A stretch of 26,182 nucleotides of DNA from an uncultured bacterium (GCA_905214265.1 CAJMLQ010000031.1:1-26182); one strand, 5' to 3'; positions 15,913 to 23,563 are shown, counted from the stretch's first letter. Notes: generated by a model from the letters alone, not told the origin. Translations and numbers: made by a program.

Positions 15913-15945
15913 GAAGGCCCGTCTTATAGACGGGCCTTCGGTTTG
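15913..15945 (+). terminator. Terminator after tatD
   Basis: GAAGGCCCGTCT (15913-15924) pairs perfectly with AGACGGGCCTTC (15928-15939) around a 3-base loop, followed by GGTTTG. The T-run is short but the stem is strong. The following stretch to 16110 holds no recognisable gene. Confidence 0.75.
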
Positions 15946-16113
15946 TCAGAAAGATCTCCTGATCCAAGGATATGCGCCGTTTCGAAAACATTTTGAAGGA
16001 TATTATTTTCAAAGCATCGCCTGAATAAGAAATAGGATCCTTTTTGGAGAACTGCTCATTTTGCGGCAAACGCTTCACGAACTGTCCCAAACAGAAAAAA
16101 TTTTCGGAGCCAC

Positions 16114-16143
16114 TTTACAAAAACGATTGTTCGGTGTTATAAT
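16114..16143 (+). promoter_or_regulatory. Promoter of the radical SAM/DUF4130 pair
   Basis: TTTACA (16114-16119) and a perfect TATAAT (16138-16143) are 18 bases apart, about 33 bases ahead of the ATG at 16176. Confidence 0.75.
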
Positions 16144-16175
16144 AAGAATAGATGTTCGAGAAAAGGGCGATGAAA

Positions 16176-17486
16176 ATGGATTTGATGAAGAAACTGACGA
16201 TACTCACCGATGCCGCAAAGTACGATGCAGCCTGCACCTCTAGCGGAATGGACCGGAAACCGGAAAAGGGCGGCATTGGAAACGCCTCAGCCTGCGGAAT
16301 CTGTCACAGTTTTGCGGCCGACGGACGGTGCATCTCCCTGCTCAAGGTGCTGATGTCCAACGCCTGCGTCTATAACTGCCAATACTGTGTCAACCGTGTT
16401 ACCAACGATACACCCAGAGCGACCTTCACCCCGCAGGAGCTGGCAGATCTGACCATTCAGTTTTACCGCCGCAATTACATCGAAGGGCTGTTCCTCAGTT
16501 CAGGGATTCTCAAAAATCCTGACTACACCTGCGAACGGATGATGGAGGTGCTGCGGATTCTCCGGGAGGAGTACCATTTTTACGGATACATTCACGTGAA
16601 GGCGATCCCCGGTGCGGATCCGACGCTGATCCACAGGCTGGGACTGCTGGCTGACCGGATGAGTGTCAACATTGAGCTTCCCAGCGAACAGAGCCTCAAT
16701 GCTCTAGCCCCCAACAAAAGCAAGTCCGCCATCCTCGCCCCCATGGGGCTGATCCGGAACGGAATCGCGGAAAACTGCACCGATCTGGTCAAATACAAGC
16801 ACGCGCCAAGGTTTGCGCCCGCCGGGCAGAGCACCCAGATGATCGTGGGAGCATCGCCAGAAAGCGACTTTCAGATTCTCCATCTCACAGAGGCGCTATA
16901 CCGGAAATATTCTCTGAAGCGAGTATTTTTTTCAGCATACATGCCAGTAGTGGAAAGTTCTCTACTCCCTTCCCTGGACACCAAGCCGCCTTTGTTACGG
17001 GAACACCGGCTCTATCAGGCGGACTGGCTGCTGCGGTTTTACGGATTCGAGGCAAAGGAGCTGTTAGACGACGCACATCCGAATTTCAATCCCTTTTTGG
17101 ACCCAAAATGCAACTGGGCAGTCAATCATCTGGAGCACTTCCCGGTGGAGGTCAACTGTGCGCCGTATGAGGTCCTGCTGCGGGTCCCAGGTATCGGGGT
17201 GCGGTCGGCAAAGAGGATCGTCGCGGCTCGCCGTACCGGCACGCTGGATCTGGCGGCCCTGAAAAAAATCGGAGTGGTGCTCAAGAGGGCGCAGTACTTT
17301 ATCCTCTGCAACGGAAAGCAGCCGGATGGCGCGCGGCTGAAATCCGACAACATGATCCGGGCGGTGTTGTCGGACAAGGCGGCCGGGATGCTGGAGGCAG
17401 CCCGGGGGGAACAGCTGACCCTTTTCTCAGACCCACGAATGCTGACAAGGGAGGATGCGGCAAAATGCCTTACCGGACAACTTTAA
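16176..17486 (+). CDS. Putative DNA modification/repair radical SAM protein (TIGR03916)
   Basis: A 436-residue radical SAM protein. The cluster-binding CxxxCxxC is C64-V-Y-N-C68-Q-Y-C71, preceded by LLKVLMSNA. The opening KKLTILTDAAKYDAACTSSG and the early cysteines match the TIGR03916 family, and a C-terminal helix-hairpin-helix (LLRVPGIGVRSAKRIVAARR, near residues 334-353) points to DNA contact. The reaction is not known; a role in DNA repair or modification is a family-level inference. The start at 16176 has AAAAGGG 8 bases upstream; ATG 16170 touches that site. Its end overlaps the next gene by 22 bases. These two proteins are a well-known gene pair, and relatives of the partner are fused to UdgX-type uracil-DNA-binding proteins in other bacteria. 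Confidence 0.9.
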   Translation: MDLMKKLTILTDAAKYDAACTSSGMDRKPEKGGIGNASACGICHSFAADGRCISLLKVLMSNACVYNCQYCVNRVTNDTPRATFTPQELADLTIQFYRRNYIEGLFLSSGILKNPDYTCERMMEVLRILREEYHFYGYIHVKAIPGADPTLIHRLGLLADRMSVNIELPSEQSLNALAPNKSKSAILAPMGLIRNGIAENCTDLVKYKHAPRFAPAGQSTQMIVGASPESDFQILHLTEALYRKYSLKRVFFSAYMPVVESSLLPSLDTKPPLLREHRLYQADWLLRFYGFEAKELLDDAHPNFNPFLDPKCNWAVNHLEHFPVEVNCAPYEVLLRVPGIGVRSAKRIVAARRTGTLDLAALKKIGVVLKRAQYFILCNGKQPDGARLKSDNMIRAVLSDKAAGMLEAARGEQLTLFSDPRMLTREDAAKCLTGQL

Positions 17487-18415
17487 ACGCCTATGTATAC
17501 GACGGGAGCTTTGACGGAATGCTCTGCTGCATTTTTACGGCTATCGCGGAGAAGGAACTTCCGGCGAACATTTATCCAGAGGACGCAGAGCAGGCTTCCC
17601 TTTGCCCGCCCCGCTATATCGAGACCGACCCGGTGAAGGCCAAACGGGTCCGGGATTCGATCCCGCAGAAAATATCCGCGGAGGCCATGCGATGGGTGGA
17701 GGATGGATTTCTCTCCTGCGAGGAGCACAAAGAGCGGCTGATCCTCGATTTTCTCCGCAAAGGATATTGCGCAGGCCCTCAGATCACCCAGATGCTCCAG
17801 GACGAAACGGTTTCCCGACTGCAGAAAGCGGTGCAGTTTGTGGGCAACGAGAGCCATTTGATCAAGGGATTTCTCCGCTTTTCGGAACGGGACCATGTGC
17901 TGACGGCTGTAATCGACCCCAAAAACCAAGTGCTCCCCCGGCTAGCTCCGCATTTTGCAGAGCGCTTTCCGGAGGAGACGTTTCTGATCTATGACAACAC
18001 CCATGGGATGGCGCTGGTCCATCTGAGCGGAAAAAGTGCGATCATTCCCGCCGACAGCATTGAACTGCCCGCGATTGACGAAACCGAGGCGCGGTATCAG
18101 GCGCTGTGGCGGAGGTTTTACAAGACCATCGCCATCGAAGGACGCTATAACCCACGGTGTCGGATGAACCATTGCCCCAAACGGTACTGGCTCAACATGA
18201 CGGAGCTTTGCGGCGTTGAGGAAAAGCCCGGCTCCCAGCATCTAGGGGAACTTCCATTTAGCCGTCCTTACCAGTCCGGAAACGTCCGCGGCGGCCGAAC
18301 CAGACGAACAGGAAAACCACCGCTGCCAATAGAAGCGGTATCAGAACGAAACAGGCGCCCAACACAAAAAGATCCCGGCGAGACGCGGCCGGGTCTTGCC
18401 CATCAGAAGGAGTGA
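17465..18415 (+). CDS. DUF4130/TIGR03915 DNA-metabolism protein with unusual C-terminal extension
   Basis: A 316-residue TIGR03915/DUF4130 protein. Family marks are YVYDGSFDGMLCCIFTA at the N-terminus, the internal RLQKAVQFVGNESHLIKGFLRF, and NPRCRMNHCPKRYWLNMTEL, where family members normally end (residue 248 here). The frame continues for another 68 residues rich in Arg, Gly and Pro that read antisense through the 3' end of the convergent gene at 18258. That tail looks like random read-through after loss of a stop codon rather than a domain. The start overlaps the radical SAM gene by 22 bases and has GGGAGG 9 bases upstream, so translation is probably coupled. The pair's function is unknown; involvement in DNA metabolism is inferred from the family. 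Confidence 0.85.
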   Translation: MPYRTTLNAYVYDGSFDGMLCCIFTAIAEKELPANIYPEDAEQASLCPPRYIETDPVKAKRVRDSIPQKISAEAMRWVEDGFLSCEEHKERLILDFLRKGYCAGPQITQMLQDETVSRLQKAVQFVGNESHLIKGFLRFSERDHVLTAVIDPKNQVLPRLAPHFAERFPEETFLIYDNTHGMALVHLSGKSAIIPADSIELPAIDETEARYQALWRRFYKTIAIEGRYNPRCRMNHCPKRYWLNMTELCGVEEKPGSQHLGELPFSRPYQSGNVRGGRTRRTGKPPLPIEAVSERNRRPTQKDPGETRPGLAHQKE

Positions 18416-18749
18416 TTTCCTCCTCCAAAAAAATCTGAAGGTTTTCCAGGAATTCCGGAAGCTGCTCCTCCGTAATCCCGAGAGCGGTCAGTTGAGTTTT
18501 CTGGGAGTCCGTCAGACTGTCCAGCGGCGTTTCTCCGACGATTTCCAGGGCCTCCCAATAAACGCGCATATTCGTGGAGCCCTCAAAAGGATTTTCTGCG
18601 GCTGCGGAAGAAACCTGCTGGGAAAAGAGTGCGGTCTCCCCCTCCGCGAAAACCTGCGGCGCGGCTCCCACAAGAAGAAAGTACAACAGGAGGACAGCGG
18701 CTGCCATCAGCCAGTCATCATGCCGTTTCAATTGTTCCCACAAGGGCAA
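18258..18749 (-). CDS. Hypothetical membrane-anchored protein
   Basis: I do not recognise the family. The 163-residue protein has a hydrophobic N-terminal segment (about residues 14-34, MAAAVLLLYFLLVGAAP then a possible QVFA cleavage site), an acidic Ser/Glu-rich middle, and a second membrane helix near residues 131-151 (LGACFVLIPLLLAAVVFLF) followed by a basic tail. This suggests either a secreted precursor anchored at its C-terminus or a two-helix membrane protein with an outside loop. The start is a TTG; a second TTG two codons later is equally well placed relative to GGGAGGG. A TATAAT at 18776-18781 may be its -10 box. Its last 53 codons overlap the antisense tail of the DUF4130 gene. Confidence 0.7.
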   Translation of the reverse strand: MPLWEQLKRHDDWLMAAAVLLLYFLLVGAAPQVFAEGETALFSQQVSSAAAENPFEGSTNMRVYWEALEIVGETPLDSLTDSQKTQLTALGITEEQLPEFLENLQIFLEEEITPSDGQDPAASRRDLFVLGACFVLIPLLLAAVVFLFVWFGRRGRFRTGKDG

Positions 18750-18775
18750 AACCCTCCCTTCTGGTTTTTGTCCTT

Positions 18776-18781
18776 ATTATA
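18776..18781 (-). promoter_or_regulatory. Candidate -10 box for the membrane protein gene
   Basis: A perfect TATAAT on the minus strand lies 26 bases ahead of the TTG start. No good -35 box is present at 16-18 bases, so the call rests on the -10 alone. Confidence 0.45.
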
Positions 18782-18824
18782 AAGCCGCTATGTGACGGTT
18801 TCTTGAACAACGGCTGAAAAGTCG

Positions 18825-18877
18825 CAAAAATCCGCGGCAGCAGACGGAAACCTTTTCCGTTTCCGCCGCTGCCGCGG
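18825..18877 (-). terminator. Terminator after the AAA ATPase gene
   Basis: On the minus strand CCGCGGCAGC (18868-18877) pairs with GCTGCCGCGG (18832-18841), with an inner ACGGAAA/TTTCCGT helix, followed by ATTTTT. It ends the AraC - dCMP deaminase - ATPase unit. Confidence 0.85.
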
Positions 18878-18883
18878 TTCGTT

Positions 18884-19651
18884 TCAACGCCGGCGCTCCG
18901 ATCCATCCGAAAACAGTTCCGCCAGCATCTGCGGATAGCGGTTCAAAAAGTCCCGGGTGATCCGGAACTGGTCGGTTTCTTCGTAGCGCTGACGCCGGAC
19001 GCCTTCCTGGGAAAACTGATAGATCGTGCTGTCCGGAAAGGCCATGAGGATCGGAGAATGGGTGGCGATCAGGCACTGGGAGCCGCTGTCGGTCAATTCT
19101 TTCAGGCGGCGGAGCATGGAAAGTTGCCGGAGCGGCGACAACGCGGCCTCTGGCTCGTCGAAGAGATAAAGGCCGTTCCCGCCCAAGCGGTTGTTCAACA
19201 AGGCAAAAAAGCTTTCCCCATGGGAACGCTCGTGGAGATTTCCGCCGTAACTAGCGCTGATCGGCCCCCCGAGTCCCGGCTCGGCGTCCAGTTCCTCGAT
19301 ATTGGTGGCGACGTTATAGAAACTCTCCGCCCGGAAAAAATAGCCGTCCCGGGGGCGCTTTGTCCCCTTGACCAGGAGGAGGTAGTCGCCGAGACAGGAA
19401 TGAGAGGCATAGGTGGAAAAGGTAAAATTCCGGCTGCCTCCTTCGGGATTAAAGCCAAAATTTACAGCCACGGCCTCCAGGAGCGTGGACTTTCCCGTTC
19501 CGTTGTCCCCCACAAAAAAGGTGACCCGAGGATTCAGCTCCAAGACCTCCAGTTTCCGAACGGCAGGAATGGAGAAAGGATACCGGCGAAAATCCGGCAC
19601 CTGTTCTCGTTTCAGGCGGATCTCCTGAAGGAACTGATCCATCCCGGCCAT
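18884..19651 (-). CDS. AAA/ABC-type ATPase (COG3910-like)
   Basis: A 255-residue soluble ATPase of the AAA_21/COG3910 type. The Walker A is GDNGTGKST (about residues 48-56), the signature region reads ERSHGESF, Walker B is LYLFDEPEAALSP, and the H-loop is ATHSPI, so all ABC-type catalytic elements are present. It has no membrane segment and no partner permease, so transport is unlikely. Relatives are called predicted ATPases with no settled role. The ATG overlaps the stop of the dCMP deaminase gene by one base (TGATG), which suggests translational coupling. An alternative start is the ATG three codons later. A terminator follows directly. Whether it works with the deaminase is unknown. Confidence 0.88.
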   Translation of the reverse strand: MAGMDQFLQEIRLKREQVPDFRRYPFSIPAVRKLEVLELNPRVTFFVGDNGTGKSTLLEAVAVNFGFNPEGGSRNFTFSTYASHSCLGDYLLLVKGTKRPRDGYFFRAESFYNVATNIEELDAEPGLGGPISASYGGNLHERSHGESFFALLNNRLGGNGLYLFDEPEAALSPLRQLSMLRRLKELTDSGSQCLIATHSPILMAFPDSTIYQFSQEGVRRQRYEETDQFRITRDFLNRYPQMLAELFSDGSERRR

Positions 19652-20130
19652 CAGAAATCCAGCTCCAGATGCTTGCCGCTGGGGGTGTAAGTGCGGTAGG
19701 CAACACCCGCCAGATCAAACATCCGCTTGGACGCCATAACGGCGGGGGTGTCCGCATACTTGTCATGCCAATACACCACTTCCCGGATGCCGCACTGGAT
19801 GATAGCCTTGGCACATTCGTTGCAGGGGAACAGAGTGACATAGATCGTAGTTCCTTTCAGAGAACCGCCGTCGTTATTGAGAATGGCGTTGAGCTCCGCG
19901 TGACAGACGTAGAGATACTTTGTATCCAAAGGGCTGCCGTCCCGCTCCCACGCCATAATGTCATCGTTACAGCCAGTGGGCATTCCGTTGTAGCCAACCG
20001 AAAGGATCTTGTGGTCGTGATTTGCGATGCAGGCCCCCACCTGGGTGGAAGGATCCTTGCTCCGCTGAGCGGAAAGCATTGCGACGCCCATAAAATATTC
20101 GTCCCAGGACAGATAATCAGTTCGTTTCAT
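19651..20130 (-). CDS. dCMP deaminase family protein (ComEB-like)
   Basis: A 159-residue cytidine/deoxycytidylate deaminase. The zinc site is complete: HAE in VCHAELNAILN and PCNEC in LFPCNECAKAII, the usual C/HAE...PCxxC pattern. The opening DYLSWDEYFMGVAMLSAQRSKDP and GACIANHDHKILSVGYNG match dCMP deaminase rather than tRNA or cytosine deaminase. The reaction converts dCMP to dUMP, a precursor for dTMP. In Bacillus the comparable gene (comEB) is in a competence operon, but here it lies 4 bases after an AraC regulator and overlaps an ATPase gene, which is a different context. AGGAG precedes the ATG. Confidence 0.92.
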   Translation of the reverse strand: MKRTDYLSWDEYFMGVAMLSAQRSKDPSTQVGACIANHDHKILSVGYNGMPTGCNDDIMAWERDGSPLDTKYLYVCHAELNAILNNDGGSLKGTTIYVTLFPCNECAKAIIQCGIREVVYWHDKYADTPAVMASKRMFDLAGVAYRTYTPSGKHLELDF

Positions 20131-20134
20131 ACGC

Positions 20135-21112
20135 TCACTCCTTTTCCGTCTCCATGCCGTTTTGTTCCCGGTATTCCCGGGGGGTCAGACCGTACTCACT
20201 GCGGAACACCCGGTAGAAAAAGCTGGTATTGTCGTAGCCCACCGCCGTGATGATATCCGAAATGGGCAGCGGCGTTTCCCGGATCAGCTTCGCCGCCCGG
20301 GTCAGGCGCTTCTGCTGGAGAAGCTCTTTAAAAGTGGAGCCGGTCTCAGCCTTCACCAGCTTGCTCAAGGCGTATACCGGCTGGTTCAATTCTTCCGAAA
20401 GGGCGGTCAGACTGCCGTTTCGGTAATTTTCTTCGATGTAATGCAGGATCGTCATCACGGTACGGCTGCGGCTTTGGCGGCCGGTGTCCAGTGTGTCGAT
20501 GTGGTTGAGCAGCTGCAGAAGCAGCAGGCCCATGGTAAACTGATTGGTCCGCCGCTGATCGGGCTGGTGGTTTACCAGGGACCAGATCATGTTTTCCGCG
20601 AGGTTCTGGACCGGAAGGAGGCCCGCCGCCTTGAAATGCAGATACTCTCCTTCCCCGCCGTCGCGGCAGAGGGTGCTGACCAGAAAGCGGGAAATCGCGT
20701 TGTCCTTGCCGATCATCTGGAAAGCCGTATCAAAGAATTCCGGCAGAACCATAAAGTTCACGGCGATATCATCCGGGCCCGCCGGCAGGATCTCATGGCA
20801 GGAATGCTGGTTTAGAAACAGAAGGTCGCCGGCCTCCAGCGTGACCGTATGATTCCGGTCAATGATATGAGTAGCCGTCCCCTGACAGATAAAAATAATC
20901 TCAATATAATTATGCCGGTGCTCCGGGAAATGGACAAAACGGGTATGAGGCCGAACATCAATGAGCTTCCCGCGCTGAAGCATCCGGCGGCTGTCGATGG
21001 TAAAATCTTTTGCCTCGGTGTACAGGGTTCGGTCCACGCTTGTCCGGCCATCCAGAATTTTCCGCTCTTCGTCGGTAATTTGACGGAGTATCTCCATGAG
21101 CTTCGCGTCCAT
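20135..21112 (-). CDS. AraC family transcriptional regulator with cupin domain
   Basis: A 325-residue AraC-type regulator. The N-terminal half contains a cupin-like sensor with HFPEHRHNYIEIIFICQG and GDLLFLNQHSCHEI (about residues 60-115), typical of ligand-binding members. The C-terminal 100 residues form two helix-turn-helix motifs, including ISDIITAVGYDNTSFFYRVF and the FRSEYGLTPREYRE ending. The ligand and target are not readable from sequence; the cupin type often senses sugars. AGGAGAGGA precedes the ATG. The gene has its own promoter at 21148-21176 and is followed after only 4 bases by the dCMP deaminase gene, so it may regulate its own unit, or the link may be only positional. Confidence 0.9.
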   Translation of the reverse strand: MDAKLMEILRQITDEERKILDGRTSVDRTLYTEAKDFTIDSRRMLQRGKLIDVRPHTRFVHFPEHRHNYIEIIFICQGTATHIIDRNHTVTLEAGDLLFLNQHSCHEILPAGPDDIAVNFMVLPEFFDTAFQMIGKDNAISRFLVSTLCRDGGEGEYLHFKAAGLLPVQNLAENMIWSLVNHQPDQRRTNQFTMGLLLLQLLNHIDTLDTGRQSRSRTVMTILHYIEENYRNGSLTALSEELNQPVYALSKLVKAETGSTFKELLQQKRLTRAAKLIRETPLPISDIITAVGYDNTSFFYRVFRSEYGLTPREYREQNGMETEKE

Positions 21113-21147
21113 ACCGCACCGTCCTCTCCTGAAAGGTTTCTCTTTAT

Positions 21148-21176
21148 AGGTTAGCAGATACCGGCGCTTCTGTCAA
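21148..21176 (-). promoter_or_regulatory. Promoter of the AraC - deaminase - ATPase unit
   Basis: A perfect TTGACA (21171-21176) is followed after 17 bases by TAACCT (21148-21153), about 35 bases ahead of the araC-type start. Confidence 0.7.
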
Positions 21177-21192
21177 CCGTCAAAAAACAGCA

Positions 21193-21234
21193 AAACCCGC
21201 TGCCTTTTCCCTGTAAGAAAAAGGCAGCGGGTTT
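21193..21234 (-). terminator. Terminator of the DEAD-box helicase gene
   Basis: AAACCCGCTGCCTTTT (21219-21234 on the minus strand) pairs perfectly with AAAAGGCAGCGGGTTT (21193-21208) over 16 base pairs with a 10-base loop, followed by a T-rich run (TTTTGCTGTTTTTT). It ends immediately upstream of the AraC promoter. Confidence 0.93.
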
Positions 21235-21241
21235 CCCCTGC

Positions 21242-22909
21242 TTACCGGCTTCCGCCATCCCAGCGGCCTCGACGGCTGCGGCCCGACCGGCGAACGGAGG
21301 AGCGGCGGGAGTCCTCCATATGATCTGGCATTGCAGAAAAGCTGACCTTCCGGTTGCGAATCCGGGCGTCCTGCATCCGCTCCAGCACCAAGGCAGCATC
21401 TTCCGGGGACAGCTCCACAGTGGAGTATTCAGGGCGAATATCGATTTTTCCCACTGAACCGGCGGGCAGTCCGGTAGAGTCCACGATGGCGCCGAGAATG
21501 TAGTTGGGCGCCATTTTCTGACTCCGGCCCGCGTCCATCCGGATACGTACCCGGGCGGAACGCGGACGGCCGTCGGGACGCGGCGTCCGGGGAACAGGCT
21601 GAATCAGAGGAATGGGACGGCTGTCTTTCCCACAAAGCATCCCCATCAGGGTGTCCGCCACCGTTTCCAGAGGGTATCCCTCCTCCAGCAGAAGGGTCAC
21701 CATATCGTGCCACTGGGCATTGCTTTCGCCGGACATGGCGGAACGAACCCGGCACAGGAATTTCTCCTGCCGCTTGCGGAGAATGTCCTCCGGCTGGGGA
21801 AGCGGCTGCTCCTCAATGGCAGCGCCCACATACCGTTCAATAGCACGAAGGGAGCCCACCTGCTGGCGGCCACAGACCAAAGTCACCGATACGCCGGATC
21901 TTCCGGCACGGCCGGTGCGGCCGATCCGGTGGATGTAATACTCAAATTCCTGGGGAATGTCGTAGTTAAAGACCACGCTCACATCTTCCACGTCGATGCC
22001 TCGGGCGGCCACATCGGTGGCGATCAGCAAACGGGTACGGCCTGTCTTAAAGGCATGCATGACCTGGGTCCGGACCGGCTGGCGCATGTCGCCGTGAAGG
22101 CCAGCCGCTTTGAATCCGCTGCTGTTCAGGTACTCGGTCAGCTCCTCCACCATCTTTTTCGTGTTGCAGAAAATCACCGCCCGCTCGGGGTCATAATACT
22201 GGAGAAGTAAGTTTAAGGCATCCATTTTCCGCGACTGGGGGATCTGATAAAAGTGCTGAGTGATGGAATCTACAGTGCGCCGTCCCGGGTCGACGGTAAC
22301 GACAATGGGCTCCTTCTGGAATTCCTCCGTGATTTTCAGAATCGCGGGGGGCATTGTGGCGGAAAAGAGCAGGGTCTGCCGGTCCTCCGGCGCTTCGCTG
22401 AGGATGGTACAAATGTCCTCGTAAAAGCCCATGTTGAGCATTTCATCCGCTTCGTCTAGAATGACGGTATGCAGCTGCTCCAGCTTCAAGGTGCGGCGGC
22501 GCATATGATCCATGACGCGGCCGGGGGTACCGACCACCAGATTGGCAATTTTCAGCTCCCGGATCTGGGGATCCATGGGCTGTCCGCCATAAACCGTTGC
22601 GATGTGGACGCCGGATTTATAGCGGGAATATTTGCGCAGTTCTCCGCTGATCTGCATGGCAAGCTCCCTAGTCGGGCAGAGGATCAGCACCTGCGGACGG
22701 TTTCCTTCGGTGATGCGCTCCACAGCGGGGATACCGAAGGCGGCGGTTTTTCCGGTCCCGGTGGCGGAGCGGCCCAAAACGTCCCGACCGCTGAGGATGA
22801 GAGGGATGGCTTTTTGCTGAATTTCCGTTGCTTCCGCGTACTGGAGCTCGTCGATGGCGCGGATCAGCTCGGGGCTGAGGTTCAAATTCTGGAAAGCGCT
22901 GTTTTCCAT
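21242..22909 (-). CDS. DEAD-box ATP-dependent RNA helicase with DbpA RNA-binding domain
   Basis: A 555-residue DEAD-box RNA helicase of the DeaD/CshA/DbpA group, acting in cold-shock, mRNA turnover or ribosome assembly. Motifs are complete and in order: F-Q motif, ATGTGKT (residues 49-55), PTRELA, TPGR, DEAD in VILDEADEMLNMGF, SAT, VIFCNTKK, ATDVAARGID, and HRIGRTGRAGR. After the core comes a DbpA-type RNA-binding domain (about 460-535, with LGAIVDSTGLPAGSVGKIDI). The last 25 residues are rich in Arg and Ser, a flexible basic tail common in this group for RNA contact. AGGAAC precedes the ATG. A long AT-rich leader and a strong promoter at 22967-22995 suggest separate expression, perhaps cold-responsive; the latter is inference. 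Confidence 0.94.
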   Translation of the reverse strand: MENSAFQNLNLSPELIRAIDELQYAEATEIQQKAIPLILSGRDVLGRSATGTGKTAAFGIPAVERITEGNRPQVLILCPTRELAMQISGELRKYSRYKSGVHIATVYGGQPMDPQIRELKIANLVVGTPGRVMDHMRRRTLKLEQLHTVILDEADEMLNMGFYEDICTILSEAPEDRQTLLFSATMPPAILKITEEFQKEPIVVTVDPGRRTVDSITQHFYQIPQSRKMDALNLLLQYYDPERAVIFCNTKKMVEELTEYLNSSGFKAAGLHGDMRQPVRTQVMHAFKTGRTRLLIATDVAARGIDVEDVSVVFNYDIPQEFEYYIHRIGRTGRAGRSGVSVTLVCGRQQVGSLRAIERYVGAAIEEQPLPQPEDILRKRQEKFLCRVRSAMSGESNAQWHDMVTLLLEEGYPLETVADTLMGMLCGKDSRPIPLIQPVPRTPRPDGRPRSARVRIRMDAGRSQKMAPNYILGAIVDSTGLPAGSVGKIDIRPEYSTVELSPEDAALVLERMQDARIRNRKVSFSAMPDHMEDSRRSSVRRSGRSRRGRWDGGSR

Positions 22910-22966
22910 AAAAAATTAGGTTCCTTTCTGGTTAGAGGGGCAGGTGAAGAAGAATAGATAAGGTTT

Positions 22967-22995
22967 AGTATAGCACATTTTTCACCTTGGTACAA
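22967..22995 (-). promoter_or_regulatory. Promoter of the DEAD-box helicase gene
   Basis: TTGTAC (22990-22995) and TATACT (22967-22972) are separated by 17 bases on the minus strand, giving a leader of about 50 bases before the ATG at 22909. Between this and 23161 I see an A-tract/T-tract stretch near 23032-23053 but no gene. Confidence 0.8.
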
Positions 22996-23161
22996 AGTTT
23001 TTTGAAAAGTTCTCCCTCTTCCACAAAATGCCGAAAAAAAAGGGCCGTTTTTTGCCGCCGGAGGGATTTCCGAAAGCTTCCTCTATTCCCATTACTCCCC
23101 TTTCATAACAGCGGAATATCCGCACACCCTAAATGCAACAAAACAAAAGGCGGGATGCGGA

Positions 23162-23563
23162 ATGTCGGCAAAAATTCGGAAAGCGCGGGATTACAGCGTT
23201 GTGTGGCTGATCGGTTCAGCTGGTTACAGCCTCATTGAGATTCTCTGGCGCGGGTTCACACATTGGACGATGGCGGTTACCGGCGGGCTGTGCTTTGCGC
23301 TGCTTTACCAACTGAACCTGCGGCACCCCCGAGAGCGGATGACACTGAAATGCCTGCGCGGAGCGGCGGTCATCACAGCAGTGGAATTTCTCGTGGGCTG
23401 TATCGTCAACCTGAAGCTGAAATGGCAGGTGTGGGATTATTCGAACAGCTTCGGGAATCTTCTGGGACAGGTCTGCCCGCTGTACACGGCCCTCTGGTTT
23501 TTCCTATGCATCCCCGTTTACAGGCTGGCAGGGGGCGTGCGCAGGATGCTGGCGCGGATTTAA
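23162..23563 (+). CDS. PF06541-type small membrane protein (putative ABC transporter permease)
   Basis: A 133-residue integral membrane protein of PF06541, labelled putative ABC-transporter type permease (CmpB-like) in databases although transport has not been shown. About four hydrophobic segments are visible (roughly residues 13-30, 36-50, 68-82 and 103-122), with the family mark WDYSNSFGNLLGQVCPLYTALWFF in the last third. No ATP-binding partner is adjacent. The ATG at 23162 has AAAAGGCGGG upstream. It is a single plus-strand gene between two minus-strand units and shares a bidirectional terminator with the CorC/HlyC gene. No convincing promoter was found in the 23000-23160 region. Confidence 0.8.
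   Translation: MSAKIRKARDYSVVWLIGSAGYSLIEILWRGFTHWTMAVTGGLCFALLYQLNLRHPRERMTLKCLRGAAVITAVEFLVGCIVNLKLKWQVWDYSNSFGNLLGQVCPLYTALWFFLCIPVYRLAGGVRRMLARI

Noticed and set aside
18884..20130. Anti-phage defence system made of a deaminase and an ATPase
   Set aside because: The deaminase matches housekeeping dCMP deaminase, no effector or mobile element is nearby, and the rest of the window is core chromosome. Kept only as a low-weight speculation.
23032..23053. A-tract/T-tract inverted element as a terminator or origin-type repeat
   Set aside because: The stem is short and interrupted and there is no repeated unit; too weak to call.
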